DNA of 64,000 nucleotides from DSOI01 sp041394885 (GTDB lineage Bacteria; Acidobacteriota; Terriglobia; Bryobacterales; Bryobacteraceae), in NCBI GenBank assembly GCA_041394885.1, contig JAWKHI010000015.1, positions 1-64,000 on the forward strand, written 5' to 3'. The translations under genes and the position numbers were made by a program. Below are positions 33,905 to 43,767 of the stretch, piece after piece (the first letter of the stretch is position 1; each line of letters starts with the position of its first letter). Under the pieces are notes generated by a model. It saw only the letters and a list, made by a program, of their open reading frames with translations, was not told the DNA's origin and made no database searches.

Positions 33905-34957
33905 CTATCCTTCCCGCCGCAGTTTATATGGATACACTTGCCCGCTGTTCCACTGGCAGACATACAGGTCGCCCGCGCTATCGACGCATACGTCATGGCA
34001 ATTCCGGAACAACGGCTGATCTTGCAACATGACGTGTAGTTTCCCGTTTTCATACGTGGGCGCCAGACCGCCGGGGTTGGAAACCACCCGATCGGTGTCG
34101 TCCAGAATCGTGACGAAGCCCCGGTTCTGCCACATGCGAAAGTCGTTGGCGAACATACCAAAGCAGACCCCGGAATACAGATGGCGCCCCGCAATCACCG
34201 GCCGGCTCACATAGGCGCCGGGAAGGTACACCGTTCTTCGATGCACGCCCTCGAGGTTGAACCAGGCAAATTCGTTGCGGATGCGAGCCGTACAAACCAC
34301 CAGCGGCTCAGGCCCGCGAGTGTCGATGGCCACGCCATGAGCCTGCAGGAACTTGCCCTTGTTGACCGGCTGGGAGCTGCGGCCGCCGAACTTACTCAGA
34401 TACTTGCCGGTTCGATCGAAGCGCAGGATCCATTGGGACCCATATCCGTCGGCCACGTAGATATCGCCGTTGGGCCCCACCGCCGTTTCCGTTGGGCTGT
34501 AGACGTCACGGGCGGTGTATGCGCCACACGTGAGCGGATGTGGCAGTTCGAGAACGATTTCGCCGCCGAGTGTCGTCTTCACCACCCGGCCGGTCCCGGT
34601 GTCGGTGATGTACAGATACTCCTTGCCATTCGCCTCACTGTTTATGGAGAGGCCGTGCGCGCCACCGAACGCGAGCGTCCAGGAGTCCAGCAGCTTCCCG
34701 TTGGTGCCGTAAATCAGAACGTTGTTCTGCTTGTGGTTGGTGAGGAGGAACAGGCGCCCGTCCGCCGACTGGACCATCTCGTGGCAATCGCGTACCGGGT
34801 GTTTGGCCGGATCCGCCTTGCTCCAGTTCAAGTCCACGCGATACCGGAAGCCGCCATGGCCAGTGGTGACGCCCTGCAGGGGCTGTGTCTTGCTCTGGCT
34901 GAACACCGCCGGCGCCGCGAGGCCCGCCAGCAGAGCGCGGCGTGGGAAGTTACTCAT
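33905..34957 (-). CDS. Exported six-bladed beta-propeller (NHL-repeat) protein
   Basis: Protein of 350 residues with a twin-arginine-like leader (MSNFPRRALLAGLAAPAVFS) and repeated NHL-type blades. Examples are GAHGLSINSEANGKEYLYITDTGTGRVVK, PNGDIYVADGYGSQWILRFDRTGKY and SAGDLYVCQWNSGQVYPYKL (quoted in pieces: the D-x-Y-V-A/C core recurs). Related propellers act as peptidyl-amidoglycolate lyases or as ligand-binding scaffolds; no active site can be pinned down. It overlaps the PSD1 gene by 8 bases and precedes DUF1501 by 2 bases, so is firmly part of the operon. Confidence 0.75.
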   Translation of the reverse strand: MSNFPRRALLAGLAAPAVFSQSKTQPLQGVTTGHGGFRYRVDLNWSKADPAKHPVRDCHEMVQSADGRLFLLTNHKQNNVLIYGTNGKLLDSWTLAFGGAHGLSINSEANGKEYLYITDTGTGRVVKTTLGGEIVLELPHPLTCGAYTARDVYSPTETAVGPNGDIYVADGYGSQWILRFDRTGKYLSKFGGRSSQPVNKGKFLQAHGVAIDTRGPEPLVVCTARIRNEFAWFNLEGVHRRTVYLPGAYVSRPVIAGRHLYSGVCFGMFANDFRMWQNRGFVTILDDTDRVVSNPGGLAPTYENGKLHVMLQDQPLFRNCHDVCVDSAGDLYVCQWNSGQVYPYKLRREG

Positions 34958-37900
34958 GAGTGATCGCCTCGTCCAGGTTTAGAATGAGGCTCGCGGCGAA
35001 CATCGACGCGGCCAGTTCCGGATCCCTGGGTGCGTTCTTTTGTTGGCCCACGGCGAGAAACTTCGCCGCTTCTCCCGGATCGGACCGGTAGAATGCGAGC
35101 GCCCGCTCATACTCTCTCGACACCACCTCAAGTTCAGGCTCGGAAGGGGCGCGGCCCAGGATCCGTTCGAAGATAGCGGCCACGCGATCCCCGCCGCGGC
35201 CCATTGCTTTCTCGCCAATCACCCGCGACGCCTCGAGGTAGGTTTCGTCGTTCATTAGCGTCAACGCCTGCAGCGGCGTGTTGGTCCGCGAGACACGCAC
35301 CTCGCAGGAGCGCCTTTGCGCGGTATCGAACAGGAAGACCGGCGCGATTGACCTGCGCCAGAATGCGTACAACGTCCGCCGGTACTGCGCCGGACCCTCG
35401 CTGGGCAGATACTGGAATCTCCCCATGAACAACTCTTCCCAAACTCCGTCCGGCTGATACGGTCTCATGGGAGGTCCACCGATGGCGGGGTTGAGCAAAC
35501 CGGCATAGGCAAGGGCAGCGTCGCGAAGCATCCAGCTCGGCAGCCGATAACGGGCGCCGCGCGCCAGCAGACGATTCTCGGGATCGCGCGCCAGCATCTC
35601 CGCGCTCACAACGGACTGCTGCTTGTAGACCGCGCTCGACACCATCAACCGGAGCATGTGCTTCAGGTCCCAGCCGCTCTCCATGAACTCCACGGCCAAC
35701 CAGTCCAGCAGTTCGCCGTGCAGGGGCTGCTCGCCCTGGAGGCCGAAGTCTTCGGTGGTCCGAACCAGGCCCGCTCCGAACAGTAGCTGCCACAGTTGAT
35801 TCACCACCACGCGGGCCGTAAGGGGATTGCCGCGGGACACCAGCCACTGCGCGAGACCCAACCGGTTGGCGGGCGCGCCCGGCGGCATCGGCGCGATCGA
35901 GGGAAGAACGGCCGGCGTCACCGTTTCGCCTTTCTTATCCCAAATGCCCCGGAGCAAGACGTGACTCTCCCGAGGCTCTGGGCGCTCGGCAAGCACCATC
36001 ACGTTCACCGACGCGGAATCCTTCACGAGGTCGAACTGGTTTTGCGCGCGGTCGAGAGCCTGCTTGGCCGCCACATACGGGGGATGTCCGGTGAGGAACT
36101 GAGCAAGAAGCAGTTGGCGGACGGCGCCGCCAATCCGGTCCGCCCCGCCCGCCCGCGCCAATTGCTCGAGCGGCGCTGTTTCGAGGCTCTCGACGGCCGG
36201 CCCGGGCTGATCGGTCACCGACACGCGAAAGCGGCCAATGTTGGCGTCGCCAGCGGTGGAACGATGCCGCATCTCGAAAACCAACTGCTCTCCGGCGGCA
36301 AGCATCAGAGGCTCGGCGAGGGCGAAAACGGCGGTGTGAGTGGCGCGCGGATCGCTTCCCTTGGTGGTCCAGCCGTTGCGCGGGTCGTCGTCAAGAGTAT
36401 CCTTCACGTCGCCATAGTTACCGTTGGCTTTCTTGTCGGCGGAGTAATCGGCTACCGCTCCGGCCACCTTGATGTCGCGTACCTGCGAGTCTCCCTGGCG
36501 CCGCACCTGCACCTTGACGTCGGTGAGGAGGAACTCGCCGGAGGCCCCCCGCGACAACCGGCCCTCGCTATGGCTGGCGTGCGGAAAGACTTCCAGCTTT
36601 ATCCCGGTGACGGATCCGCGGACAGGCGCCGCCACGCGATAGTCATCCTGTTTTGGATTGGGTCCGGTGGCGGCGATCACCCCCGCCGGTTCATGCACCA
36701 GTTTCGTTCCCTCCACCGATTCGAGCGTGGTTCCAGTGAGCGGACGCCAAGCCTTGTAACCAGGGCCGATCTCCTTCTCCCGTGCTGCCAGCCAGATTGC
36801 AGAAGGCTGCCCGGAAGCACTCCGGACGGCTGCTTCCCCCCGCTTGCGTTCCTCCAACAGGGCAGCCGCTTCCGCGATCGCACGCGCCGCATAGGGCGAC
36901 TCATATTTGAAATAGGGCTTGGCGCGCTTTCCCGCCCTGCCATCTTCGTCCACGCTCTGGAAGAATGCGGCCAGAGAATAGTAGTCCCGGTGCGAGATCG
37001 GATCGAACTTGTGGCTGTGACACTGGGTGCAGCCAAGGGTGAGCCCCAGCCAAACGGTGCCAGTGGTGTTCACGCGATCGATGACGTAATCAATGCGGGA
37101 CTCTTCCGGATCCCGCCCGCCTTCCCCGTTGGTCATGTGATTCCGGTGAAACGCGGTGGCGATGATTTGTTCCGGGGTGGCGTTGGGGAGCAAATCGCCC
37201 GCGAACTGCTCGATCGTAAACCGGTCAAACGGCATATTCCGGTTGAAGGCGTCCACCACCCAATCGCGCCAGGGCCAGTTGGTGCGGGTTTCATCGGCTT
37301 GGAACCCGTCGGTGTCGGCATAGCGCGCCGCGTCCAGCCACCACATCGCCATTCGCTCCCCGAAACGCTCGCTGCCCAGGAGGCTATCCACCAGACGCTC
37401 ATAGGCGCCGGGCGAAGAATCATTCCGGAAAGCGGCCAGTATTTCCGGGCTGGGCGGCAACCCGGTGAGATCGAACGACACACGGCGCGCCAGGGAGAGG
37501 CGCGGTGCTTCCGGCGACAGGGCCAGCTTGTCATGGCTCAGACGGCGGCGGACCAGGACATCCACTGGATGTCCCTCCCCTACCGCGGGGCGCACGGGAG
37601 GCTCGAAAGACCAATGCCGCCCCCAATCGGCCCCCTGTGCAATCCACGTCCGAATCAACGCGACCTGCTTTTCGTCCAGCGGCTTCTTGTGCGAGTAAGG
37701 CGGAGGCATCAATCGCTTGGGATCCGCCGGTGCAATTCGCGCCATCATCCGGCTTTCGGCGGGATTTCCCGGCACGATGGCCGCGCCAGTTTTTTGGGGA
37801 GCCGTGGCGTCTTCGCGGCGATCCAGCCGCAACCCGGCCATCCTCCCCCGCTCGTCCTGCCCGTGGCAACTCAGGCACCGGTCCGACAGTATCGGCAATA

Positions 37901-37979
37901 TTTCTCGGCTGAACCGAACGGGTTCCTCCGCCCACGCTGCTGCCGCCAGCAGCATCGCGGCCGTGATCCGGATTCTCAT
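34950..37979 (-). CDS. PSD1/planctomycete-type cytochrome c protein (DUF1549-DUF1553)
   Basis: Exported protein of 1009 residues. After a signal peptide comes a cytochrome-c-like domain with one CLSCHG heme motif (about residues 37-42) and an MPPPYSHKKPL segment. DUF1549 (PSCyt2, about 150-350) with the CTQCHSHKFDPI second Cys-His motif follows, then a central beta-rich domain and DUF1553 (PSD1, about 690-960). Such proteins are paired with DUF1501 proteins and are suggested to act in breakdown of complex carbohydrates or methylated compounds; the substrate is unknown. It is the first gene of a three-gene operon with an NHL protein inserted between it and DUF1501. Confidence 0.92.
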   Translation of the reverse strand: MRIRITAAMLLAAAAWAEEPVRFSREILPILSDRCLSCHGQDERGRMAGLRLDRREDATAPQKTGAAIVPGNPAESRMMARIAPADPKRLMPPPYSHKKPLDEKQVALIRTWIAQGADWGRHWSFEPPVRPAVGEGHPVDVLVRRRLSHDKLALSPEAPRLSLARRVSFDLTGLPPSPEILAAFRNDSSPGAYERLVDSLLGSERFGERMAMWWLDAARYADTDGFQADETRTNWPWRDWVVDAFNRNMPFDRFTIEQFAGDLLPNATPEQIIATAFHRNHMTNGEGGRDPEESRIDYVIDRVNTTGTVWLGLTLGCTQCHSHKFDPISHRDYYSLAAFFQSVDEDGRAGKRAKPYFKYESPYAARAIAEAAALLEERKRGEAAVRSASGQPSAIWLAAREKEIGPGYKAWRPLTGTTLESVEGTKLVHEPAGVIAATGPNPKQDDYRVAAPVRGSVTGIKLEVFPHASHSEGRLSRGASGEFLLTDVKVQVRRQGDSQVRDIKVAGAVADYSADKKANGNYGDVKDTLDDDPRNGWTTKGSDPRATHTAVFALAEPLMLAAGEQLVFEMRHRSTAGDANIGRFRVSVTDQPGPAVESLETAPLEQLARAGGADRIGGAVRQLLLAQFLTGHPPYVAAKQALDRAQNQFDLVKDSASVNVMVLAERPEPRESHVLLRGIWDKKGETVTPAVLPSIAPMPPGAPANRLGLAQWLVSRGNPLTARVVVNQLWQLLFGAGLVRTTEDFGLQGEQPLHGELLDWLAVEFMESGWDLKHMLRLMVSSAVYKQQSVVSAEMLARDPENRLLARGARYRLPSWMLRDAALAYAGLLNPAIGGPPMRPYQPDGVWEELFMGRFQYLPSEGPAQYRRTLYAFWRRSIAPVFLFDTAQRRSCEVRVSRTNTPLQALTLMNDETYLEASRVIGEKAMGRGGDRVAAIFERILGRAPSEPELEVVSREYERALAFYRSDPGEAAKFLAVGQQKNAPRDPELAASMFAASLILNLDEAITHE

Positions 37980-38131
37980 GTGTCACTTCCACTTTCCCGC
38001 AAAACGCACCTCGCCAACAAGGGCGCGGCCAACCGGGAGAGAGGCGGCGTGGGATCCGGGCTAGAATGGGCCGGAGAATGGCTTTGCAGGATGCAGTGAC
38101 GGGCCGAACGGAGCGGACGGCGAAGAGGGGA

Positions 38132-39205
38132 ATGCCGTTTGACGCGATCGAGTGGGTTTGTCATTCTCCAAGCCCTTACAACGATTATCTGTTCGGGACG
38201 TTGGCGCGGGAGTTCGGGGATGGGTTCCGGGTCCATTATTTGCATGCGGCGAGTGGGACGCATCCGTGGCGGACGGAGTTCGGGAAGGGGTATCGGTGGC
38301 GGGTGTATGGGCGGGGTTTGGTGGATGGGGAGTTGCTGCGGAGCGTGTTGGGGAATGCGCGGGCGTTGCTGGTGACCGGGGCGTGGCAGGACGCGACGAG
38401 CGAGTTGTGCATGGTTGGGCTGGCGCGAGCGGGCCGGCCGTATCTGATTTGGAACGACGCGCCGGATTTGCGCAAACGGCGGACGTGGTGGAAGGCGGCG
38501 GTGCGCGGAACTTTTTTGCGATTTGCGTTCCGGCATGCGCGGGCGGTGATGGGGACGGGTCCGATGGCTCTGGAGGCATTTCAGGCGATGGGGTGTCCGG
38601 CGGGGAAGCTGGTGAATTTTCCCTACTTCATCGATGTGGACGGGTTCCCGTTTCGGCCGGCGCGGCGCGGCGCTGTGCTGGAACTGGGGACGGTAGCGCG
38701 ATTGTCGGAGGAAAAGGGGCTGGATGTGGGATTGGAGGCCCTGGCGCGTTTTCGGGATCGGGAGAAGCGGGCATTCCGGTACCGGATCGTGGGCGAGGGA
38801 CCGGCAAAAGGGGCGCTCCAGGGCCTTGTGCACCGGCTGGGTTTGGGGGAATCGGTGGAGTTCGCGGGATGGCTGGAGCCCGACGAGCTTCCGGAGTTTT
38901 ATCGAAGCGTGCAGGCACTGCTGCATCCAGCGCGATTTGAGCCTTACGGAATCGCGGTGCTGGAAGCGATGGCGTCGGGATGCGTTGTGGTGGCGACGCG
39001 GACCACTGCGGCGGCGAGGGATCGGTTAGTGGATGGAGAGTCCGGGTTTGTGGCCGAATGTAGCGCGGAGGGATTGGCGGCAGCCCTAGGGCGTCTGGCG
39101 GCGATGACCGAGCCGGAGCGGATGAGGATGGTGCGCGGAGCGCGAAGCGCAGCGGAGGCGTGGCGTGGGGAGCGGGCGGTGGAAATCCTGCGAGGCTTGT
39201 GGTGA
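38132..39205 (+). CDS. Glycosyltransferase family 4-like
   Basis: GT-B fold glycosyltransferase of about 357 residues. The C-terminal nucleotide-sugar domain shows LGTVARLSEEKGLDVGLEAL and HPARFEPYGIAVLEAMASG, the latter containing the E-x7-E motif of retaining GT4 enzymes. It probably adds a sugar to a lipid-linked exopolysaccharide or O-antigen unit. ATG 38132 follows a GAGGGG sequence; in-frame ATGs at 38066 and 38078 would add 22 or 18 residues. It overlaps the next gene by 4 bases (GTGA) and opens the polysaccharide cluster. Confidence 0.85.
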   Translation: MPFDAIEWVCHSPSPYNDYLFGTLAREFGDGFRVHYLHAASGTHPWRTEFGKGYRWRVYGRGLVDGELLRSVLGNARALLVTGAWQDATSELCMVGLARAGRPYLIWNDAPDLRKRRTWWKAAVRGTFLRFAFRHARAVMGTGPMALEAFQAMGCPAGKLVNFPYFIDVDGFPFRPARRGAVLELGTVARLSEEKGLDVGLEALARFRDREKRAFRYRIVGEGPAKGALQGLVHRLGLGESVEFAGWLEPDELPEFYRSVQALLHPARFEPYGIAVLEAMASGCVVVATRTTAAARDRLVDGESGFVAECSAEGLAAALGRLAAMTEPERMRMVRGARSAAEAWRGERAVEILRGLW

Positions 39206-40416
39206 GGAGCGCGATCTTCCAATGGCTGATTCCGGTCTGGCTGTTGGGCCTGATCTTTCCGCCGACGCTCGACACCGAGTATCAGAACCTGCTGCAAGTG
39301 GTGAGCGCGGCGTGGATCCTGCCGTTCGGCGTGGCGGCGGCGGGGATGGACTTCGTGTACGCACCGGTATTCCGACGGTGGCCCTGGGTGATGTTTTCGC
39401 TGGTTGGGATGGGCGGCTTTCTGATGCTGAGCGGGATGCTTTCGGAGGATCCGCTGCTATCGATGAGCTACACGGGGGTGACGATGATGGTGCTGGTGAT
39501 CTGCGCGGGGCTGTGGGAGGTGATCGGCGATGGAATGCAGGCGGCGATCCGGAACTATGCGCTGTTGGGGTCCGCCTTGATCGCGTGGGTTTATTGGAAT
39601 GCGCCCGAGTACACGGCGGTCTTTCAGGGGCGGCTGAGCTTTAGCGCGACCAGTCACCCCAACCATCTGGGGCTGATCGCGTTCGGCGTTCTGGTGAGCT
39701 GCCTGGGTGTCGAGAACCTGCTGTTGCGATCCGTGCTGATGGTGGTGAATTTTCTGGGTATTGTGGGCTGCCAATCCCGCGGGGCGCTGCTGGCGGGGGG
39801 CTTGGCGCTAGGCGCGCATATGGGTCTATCGCTGGTGACCGATCGGAAGGCAAGGACGGTTCGGGTGTTCGCCTACACCTTCGCGGTGGTGGGCGCGTGT
39901 GTGATTGCGCTCGTGAATTTCGATGAACTGTCGGCGGCGATCAACGGGCTGCTGTTGCTTGATGACCGGTACCGGGGTGTTGGGACCGGTTTCACCGGAC
40001 GGATCGAGGCATGGGAGGAGGCGCTGGCGATGTTCCGCGAGAATCCGTTTTTTGGCGTAGGGTTCCGGATGCATGAGCGATACATGACAAGCCTGAGTTC
40101 GGCGCACAACGGGTATCTGTCGATGCTGGCGGAGACGGGCGTGACCGGGATCGCGGGTGTGGTGCTGCTGTTTGGCTTGACGATCCGGATGGTGGCGCGG
40201 GATGCGATGGCGCGGAACAGGGTGGCGATGATCGGTGTGCCGTTCATTGCCGGATATTGCTTTCTGGCGATCTTCGAGCGGTATCTGGTGAACGTGGGGA
40301 ACCCGACCTCGGTGATTGTGTGGGTGCTATTGTTCATGCAATCGCCGGAAAGGGTAAGCTTGCGGGGCATGCGCGCCGTGCCGCGATTCGCGGCGACGGC
40401 GTCGCGGGTAGGGTGA
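39202..40416 (+). CDS. O-antigen ligase/polymerase-like membrane protein
   Basis: Polytopic membrane protein of about 404 residues with 10 or more hydrophobic segments and a large loop containing YRGVGTGFTGRIEAWEEAL and SSAHNGYLSMLAETGVTG. This is the Wzy_C/WaaL signature region that handles undecaprenyl-linked glycans. It may polymerise repeat units or ligate them to a carrier. The GTG at 39202 overlaps the stop of the preceding glycosyltransferase, so the start is placed there and not at an upstream ATG inside that gene. Confidence 0.82.
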   Translation: MRSAIFQWLIPVWLLGLIFPPTLDTEYQNLLQVVSAAWILPFGVAAAGMDFVYAPVFRRWPWVMFSLVGMGGFLMLSGMLSEDPLLSMSYTGVTMMVLVICAGLWEVIGDGMQAAIRNYALLGSALIAWVYWNAPEYTAVFQGRLSFSATSHPNHLGLIAFGVLVSCLGVENLLLRSVLMVVNFLGIVGCQSRGALLAGGLALGAHMGLSLVTDRKARTVRVFAYTFAVVGACVIALVNFDELSAAINGLLLLDDRYRGVGTGFTGRIEAWEEALAMFRENPFFGVGFRMHERYMTSLSSAHNGYLSMLAETGVTGIAGVVLLFGLTIRMVARDAMARNRVAMIGVPFIAGYCFLAIFERYLVNVGNPTSVIVWVLLFMQSPERVSLRGMRAVPRFAATASRVG

Positions 40417-40420
40417 GCCG

Positions 40421-41641
40421 ATGCCGCGGTTGCTGCACGCGATCGAGAGTTTGAATCCAGCCTATGGGGGCACGGTGGAATCGGCGCTGCAATTGGCGGG
40501 AGCGCTGGAAGCCCGCGGCGTGACGAATGAAATGGTGACGCTGGACTCGCCTTCGGACCAGTGGCGGCAGAGTTTCATTGCTGACGAGGCGATTCATCGC
40601 GTCGGTCCGCCGGTGACCTTCTACCGGTACTGCGCAAAGCTCTCGCGGTGGCTGGTGGGGAATCTGGGCCGGTTCGACGCGGTGATCGTGCATGGGTTGT
40701 GGCGTCACCATAACGCCGGGGTCTGGCTGGCGTCCCGGCGGACGGCCACGCCGCGATACTTGATTGCACATTCGATGCTGAATCCATGGTTCAACGAAAG
40801 CGATCGATTCAAGCAGTTCCGAAAGACCCTGTACTGGTGGGCGTTGGAGCACCGGACGCTTCGCGACGCGCACGCGGTGGTGTTCAGTTCCGAGCAGGAA
40901 CGGACGGAGGCGGCCGGGTCGTTTTGGCCGTATCGCTGCCGGGAGGCAGTGACGCCATTCGGCACCGGCGATCCGGCGCCTGCCGATGAGGAGGTATTCC
41001 TCGACCGGTTTCCACACTTGCGGAAGAAGCGCCGATTGTTGTTTTTGGGGCGTCTGCATCCGATGAAGGGCTGCGATTTGTTGATCCGCGCGTTTGGAAA
41101 TGCGGACAGCGAGGATGCGGACGCGCAGTTGATTTTGGCTGGTCCGGACTCGGTGGGGTGGCGTCCGGAACTGGAGGCGATTGCGAAGGGCCTGGGGTTG
41201 GAGGGCCGCGTTACGTTCACGGGTCCGCTGGGCGGGGCGGAGAAGTGGTCCGCATTGCGCGGCGCGGACTTGTTCGTGCTGCCGTCTCATTGCGAGTCGG
41301 CGTCGTATTCGACGATGGAGTCGTTGGGGTGCTCGACTCCAGTGCTGATCACGGACAAGGTAAATATTTTCCGCGAACTCATAGGGAGAGAGTGCGCGGT
41401 AGTCGTCGCGGATACCGAAGCCAGCGTGTGCGAAGGGCTGCGAAGATGGCTGGGGAAGCAGGACGACCGGGGCCGGCAGCGAGCGGATGCGCGACGCTGT
41501 TTCGAAGAGAGGTTCCATATTGAGAGGACTGCAGAGGCCTTTCTGGAATTGCTGCGGGGGGACTTGGGTTGGGGTCCCGATTGCCAGGCTGAAGCTGGGA
41601 GCACGGCTCCGCCAATTTCCGCGCGCAGCGTCTCCCAATGA
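40421..41641 (+). CDS. Glycosyltransferase family 4-like
   Basis: Predicted glycosyltransferase of 406 residues with an N-terminal acceptor domain (LLHAIESLNPAYGGTVESAL) and a C-terminal donor domain. Landmarks are FLGRLHPMKGCDLLIRAF, ILAGPDSVGWRPELEAIA and the VLPSHCESASYSTMESLGC region with the E-x7-E pattern. A role in surface polysaccharide assembly is inferred from context. It begins 4 bases after the ligase-like gene and overlaps the FkbM gene by 4 bases. Confidence 0.85.
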   Translation: MPRLLHAIESLNPAYGGTVESALQLAGALEARGVTNEMVTLDSPSDQWRQSFIADEAIHRVGPPVTFYRYCAKLSRWLVGNLGRFDAVIVHGLWRHHNAGVWLASRRTATPRYLIAHSMLNPWFNESDRFKQFRKTLYWWALEHRTLRDAHAVVFSSEQERTEAAGSFWPYRCREAVTPFGTGDPAPADEEVFLDRFPHLRKKRRLLFLGRLHPMKGCDLLIRAFGNADSEDADAQLILAGPDSVGWRPELEAIAKGLGLEGRVTFTGPLGGAEKWSALRGADLFVLPSHCESASYSTMESLGCSTPVLITDKVNIFRELIGRECAVVVADTEASVCEGLRRWLGKQDDRGRQRADARRCFEERFHIERTAEAFLELLRGDLGWGPDCQAEAGSTAPPISARSVSQ

Positions 41642-42387
41642 CGCGTTCCGTAAAAGAAGCGATACGGCGGATGCTGCCGCGGACGGTGCGAGTGCACCGG
41701 ATTCTGGCCGGCCCTTTGCGTGGAGCCTGGTTATGTACGTCATGGCATGACTATCCGGGTGCGCTGCTTGGGACGACGGAGCGTCCACTGCTCGATTGGT
41801 TCGCCCGTCATGTGAAGCCTGGCGAGACGTGGCTCGACGTGGGCGCGCATTACGGATACACGTCGCTCGCACTAAGCCGGTTGACGGGCGCGGAGGGGCG
41901 GGTGTTCGCATTCGAGCCGGTGGCGGAGACGGTGGCTTGCCTCGAGCGGACGCGGGCGGTGAACGGGCTTGGGCAGTTGCGGATCGTACCGGTGGCGTTG
42001 TCGGACGCGGCGGGGCGAGGGGCGTTGCGGTTGCCGCAGACGCGGGGCATGGCGGACCGGACGGTGAGCGAGTTGGATGCCGAGCGCCATGAGACGATCG
42101 CGCATCAGTCGCTCGATACGTTGTGGCCCGAGATCGCGGAGGGGCGAGGGGAAGTGGCTGGGATCAAGATCGATGTCCAGGGGATGGAACTCGAAGTTTT
42201 GGGGGGGATGCAGGACCTGTTGCGGGTACAGAGGCCTCGGTTGGTGGTGGAGTTTCACGCGGGTGTAGACCGTGGTCTAATCCTGGAACTATTGTCCCAG
42301 TGCGGCTATAGTACCTTCGTTCAAGCGATCGACGGTGGCTCTAGTGCTGTGTTGCAGGACGATTGCAGCTACGTGTTTTCGGGGTGA
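41638..42387 (+). CDS. FkbM-family SAM-dependent methyltransferase
   Basis: Protein of 249 residues with the Rossmann SAM-binding core. Landmarks are ETWLDVGAHYGYTSLALS (motif I), VFAFEPVAETVACLERTRA and the later IKIDVQGMELEVLGGM segment with the conserved Asp. FkbM enzymes O-methylate hydroxyl groups on sugars, polyketides or glycans. Its place between glycosyltransferases suggests methylation of a polysaccharide sugar. The ATG overlaps the stop of the preceding glycosyltransferase (ATGA). Confidence 0.88.
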   Translation: MTRSVKEAIRRMLPRTVRVHRILAGPLRGAWLCTSWHDYPGALLGTTERPLLDWFARHVKPGETWLDVGAHYGYTSLALSRLTGAEGRVFAFEPVAETVACLERTRAVNGLGQLRIVPVALSDAAGRGALRLPQTRGMADRTVSELDAERHETIAHQSLDTLWPEIAEGRGEVAGIKIDVQGMELEVLGGMQDLLRVQRPRLVVEFHAGVDRGLILELLSQCGYSTFVQAIDGGSSAVLQDDCSYVFSG

Positions 42388-42461
42388 AGCGGGAGGGGTT
42401 TCCCGGCGGGGGTCAAACGGTGGCACAATGTAGGACTGATCGTTAAAAAAGCAGAACTCCA

Positions 42462-43739
42462 ATGCGTGCTGTTGTCCACCATTTGTTCTACAAGCCCGAA
42501 CCAACCGGTACCGCCCCGTACACGGCGGAACTGTGCGAAAGGCTCGCTGGTTCGGGATATGACGTTCGTGTGATCTGCCCGCCGCCGTATTTTCCGGACT
42601 GGCGAGTGGCGGCACCCTACCGCCAGTACCAGTACTTGCGAGAGAAGATCAACGGGGTGCGAGTGACGCGTTGCCCGGTGTGGCTGCCGTCGCGACCGGT
42701 GGGATGGCGCCGGATGCTGTACATGCTGAGCTTTCTGATATCGAGTCTGCCGGTGGTGGCGCTGCGGGTGCTGCGTCCCCCGGACGTGGTGATCGCGGTG
42801 GAGCCGACATTGTTGAGCGCGATTCCGATGCTGGTGTTGGGGAAGCTGACGGGTGCGTTGACGTGGCTGCACGTGCAGGATTTCGAAATCGACATCGCGC
42901 TCGAGACGCACCAGATCCAGAGACCGATTCTGCGGCGGTTGGCGCGGTGGGTGGACCGGACGATCCGCGCGCGGTTCGATGTGGTGTCGACGATCTCGCG
43001 GCGAATGTGCCACCGGTTTGGCGAGAAGGGGATACCGGCGTCGCGGGTTGCGTACTTGCCGAACTGGGTCCACACGGAAACGATTTTTCCCAAGAAGACG
43101 GCGGAGAATCCGATTCGGGAGGAGTTGGGAATTTCTTCCGATGCGATTGTGGCGCTGTTTTCCGGGACGATCAACGAGAAGCAAGGGTTGGATTGCCTGG
43201 TGGACGCAGCGGGCATCTTGCGGAACGAGACGGGGATCGTGTTCGTGGTGGCGGGCGCCGGGGTGCGTCTGGACCATGTCCGGCAGATGGCGCGTCACCT
43301 GAACAACATCAAGTTCCTGCCGCTGCAGCCGGTGGAACGGTTGAACGATTTGATGAACGCGGCGGATCTGCACCTGCTGACGCAGCGGGCGGTGTTCGCG
43401 GATCTGGTGATGCCATCGAAGCTGCTGGCTATGTTGGCGAGCGGGCGGCCTGTGGTGGCGACGGCGGCGCGCGGATCCGAGTTGTACCGGTTCGTGTCGC
43501 AATGCGGGGCGGTGGCGCCGCCTTCGCAGCCGCAGGCGTTCGCGGAGGCGATCCTGGCGTTGGCGAACGATCCGGGGCGGCGGCAGGAGTTGGGAGCGCG
43601 GGCGCGGGAGGTGGCCGTCCGGCAATTCGATTCCGATCGGGTGCTGGGCGCGTTCGAGGAGGAACTGGGCCGGCGGTTGAACCCGGCGGGAGCGGCCGTG
43701 GCCGTAGCCGACTACGATAGCGCGGATATCAACGATTAG
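42462..43739 (+). CDS. WcaI-family glycosyltransferase
   Basis: Glycosyltransferase of 425 residues matching the colanic-acid WcaI family. The N-terminus has FYKPEPTGTAPYTAELCERL; the middle has VEPTLLSAIPMLVLGK and WLHVQDFEIDIAL; the donor domain has VALFSGTINEKQGLDCLVDA and a final FADLVMPSKLLAMLASGRP. It probably adds a sugar such as fucose or glucose in exopolysaccharide assembly. It starts 74 bases after the FkbM gene, the largest gap inside the cluster, and is followed by the initiating transferase. Confidence 0.88.
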   Translation: MRAVVHHLFYKPEPTGTAPYTAELCERLAGSGYDVRVICPPPYFPDWRVAAPYRQYQYLREKINGVRVTRCPVWLPSRPVGWRRMLYMLSFLISSLPVVALRVLRPPDVVIAVEPTLLSAIPMLVLGKLTGALTWLHVQDFEIDIALETHQIQRPILRRLARWVDRTIRARFDVVSTISRRMCHRFGEKGIPASRVAYLPNWVHTETIFPKKTAENPIREELGISSDAIVALFSGTINEKQGLDCLVDAAGILRNETGIVFVVAGAGVRLDHVRQMARHLNNIKFLPLQPVERLNDLMNAADLHLLTQRAVFADLVMPSKLLAMLASGRPVVATAARGSELYRFVSQCGAVAPPSQPQAFAEAILALANDPGRRQELGARAREVAVRQFDSDRVLGAFEEELGRRLNPAGAAVAVADYDSADIND

Positions 43740-43767
43740 AATGTAAGCGATCAGGAGGAGGGAAGCG

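Noticed and set aside
35796..38099. A 767-codon frame opposite the PSD1 gene
   Set aside because: Antisense of a convincing PSD1/DUF1549-DUF1553 protein; no domain of its own.
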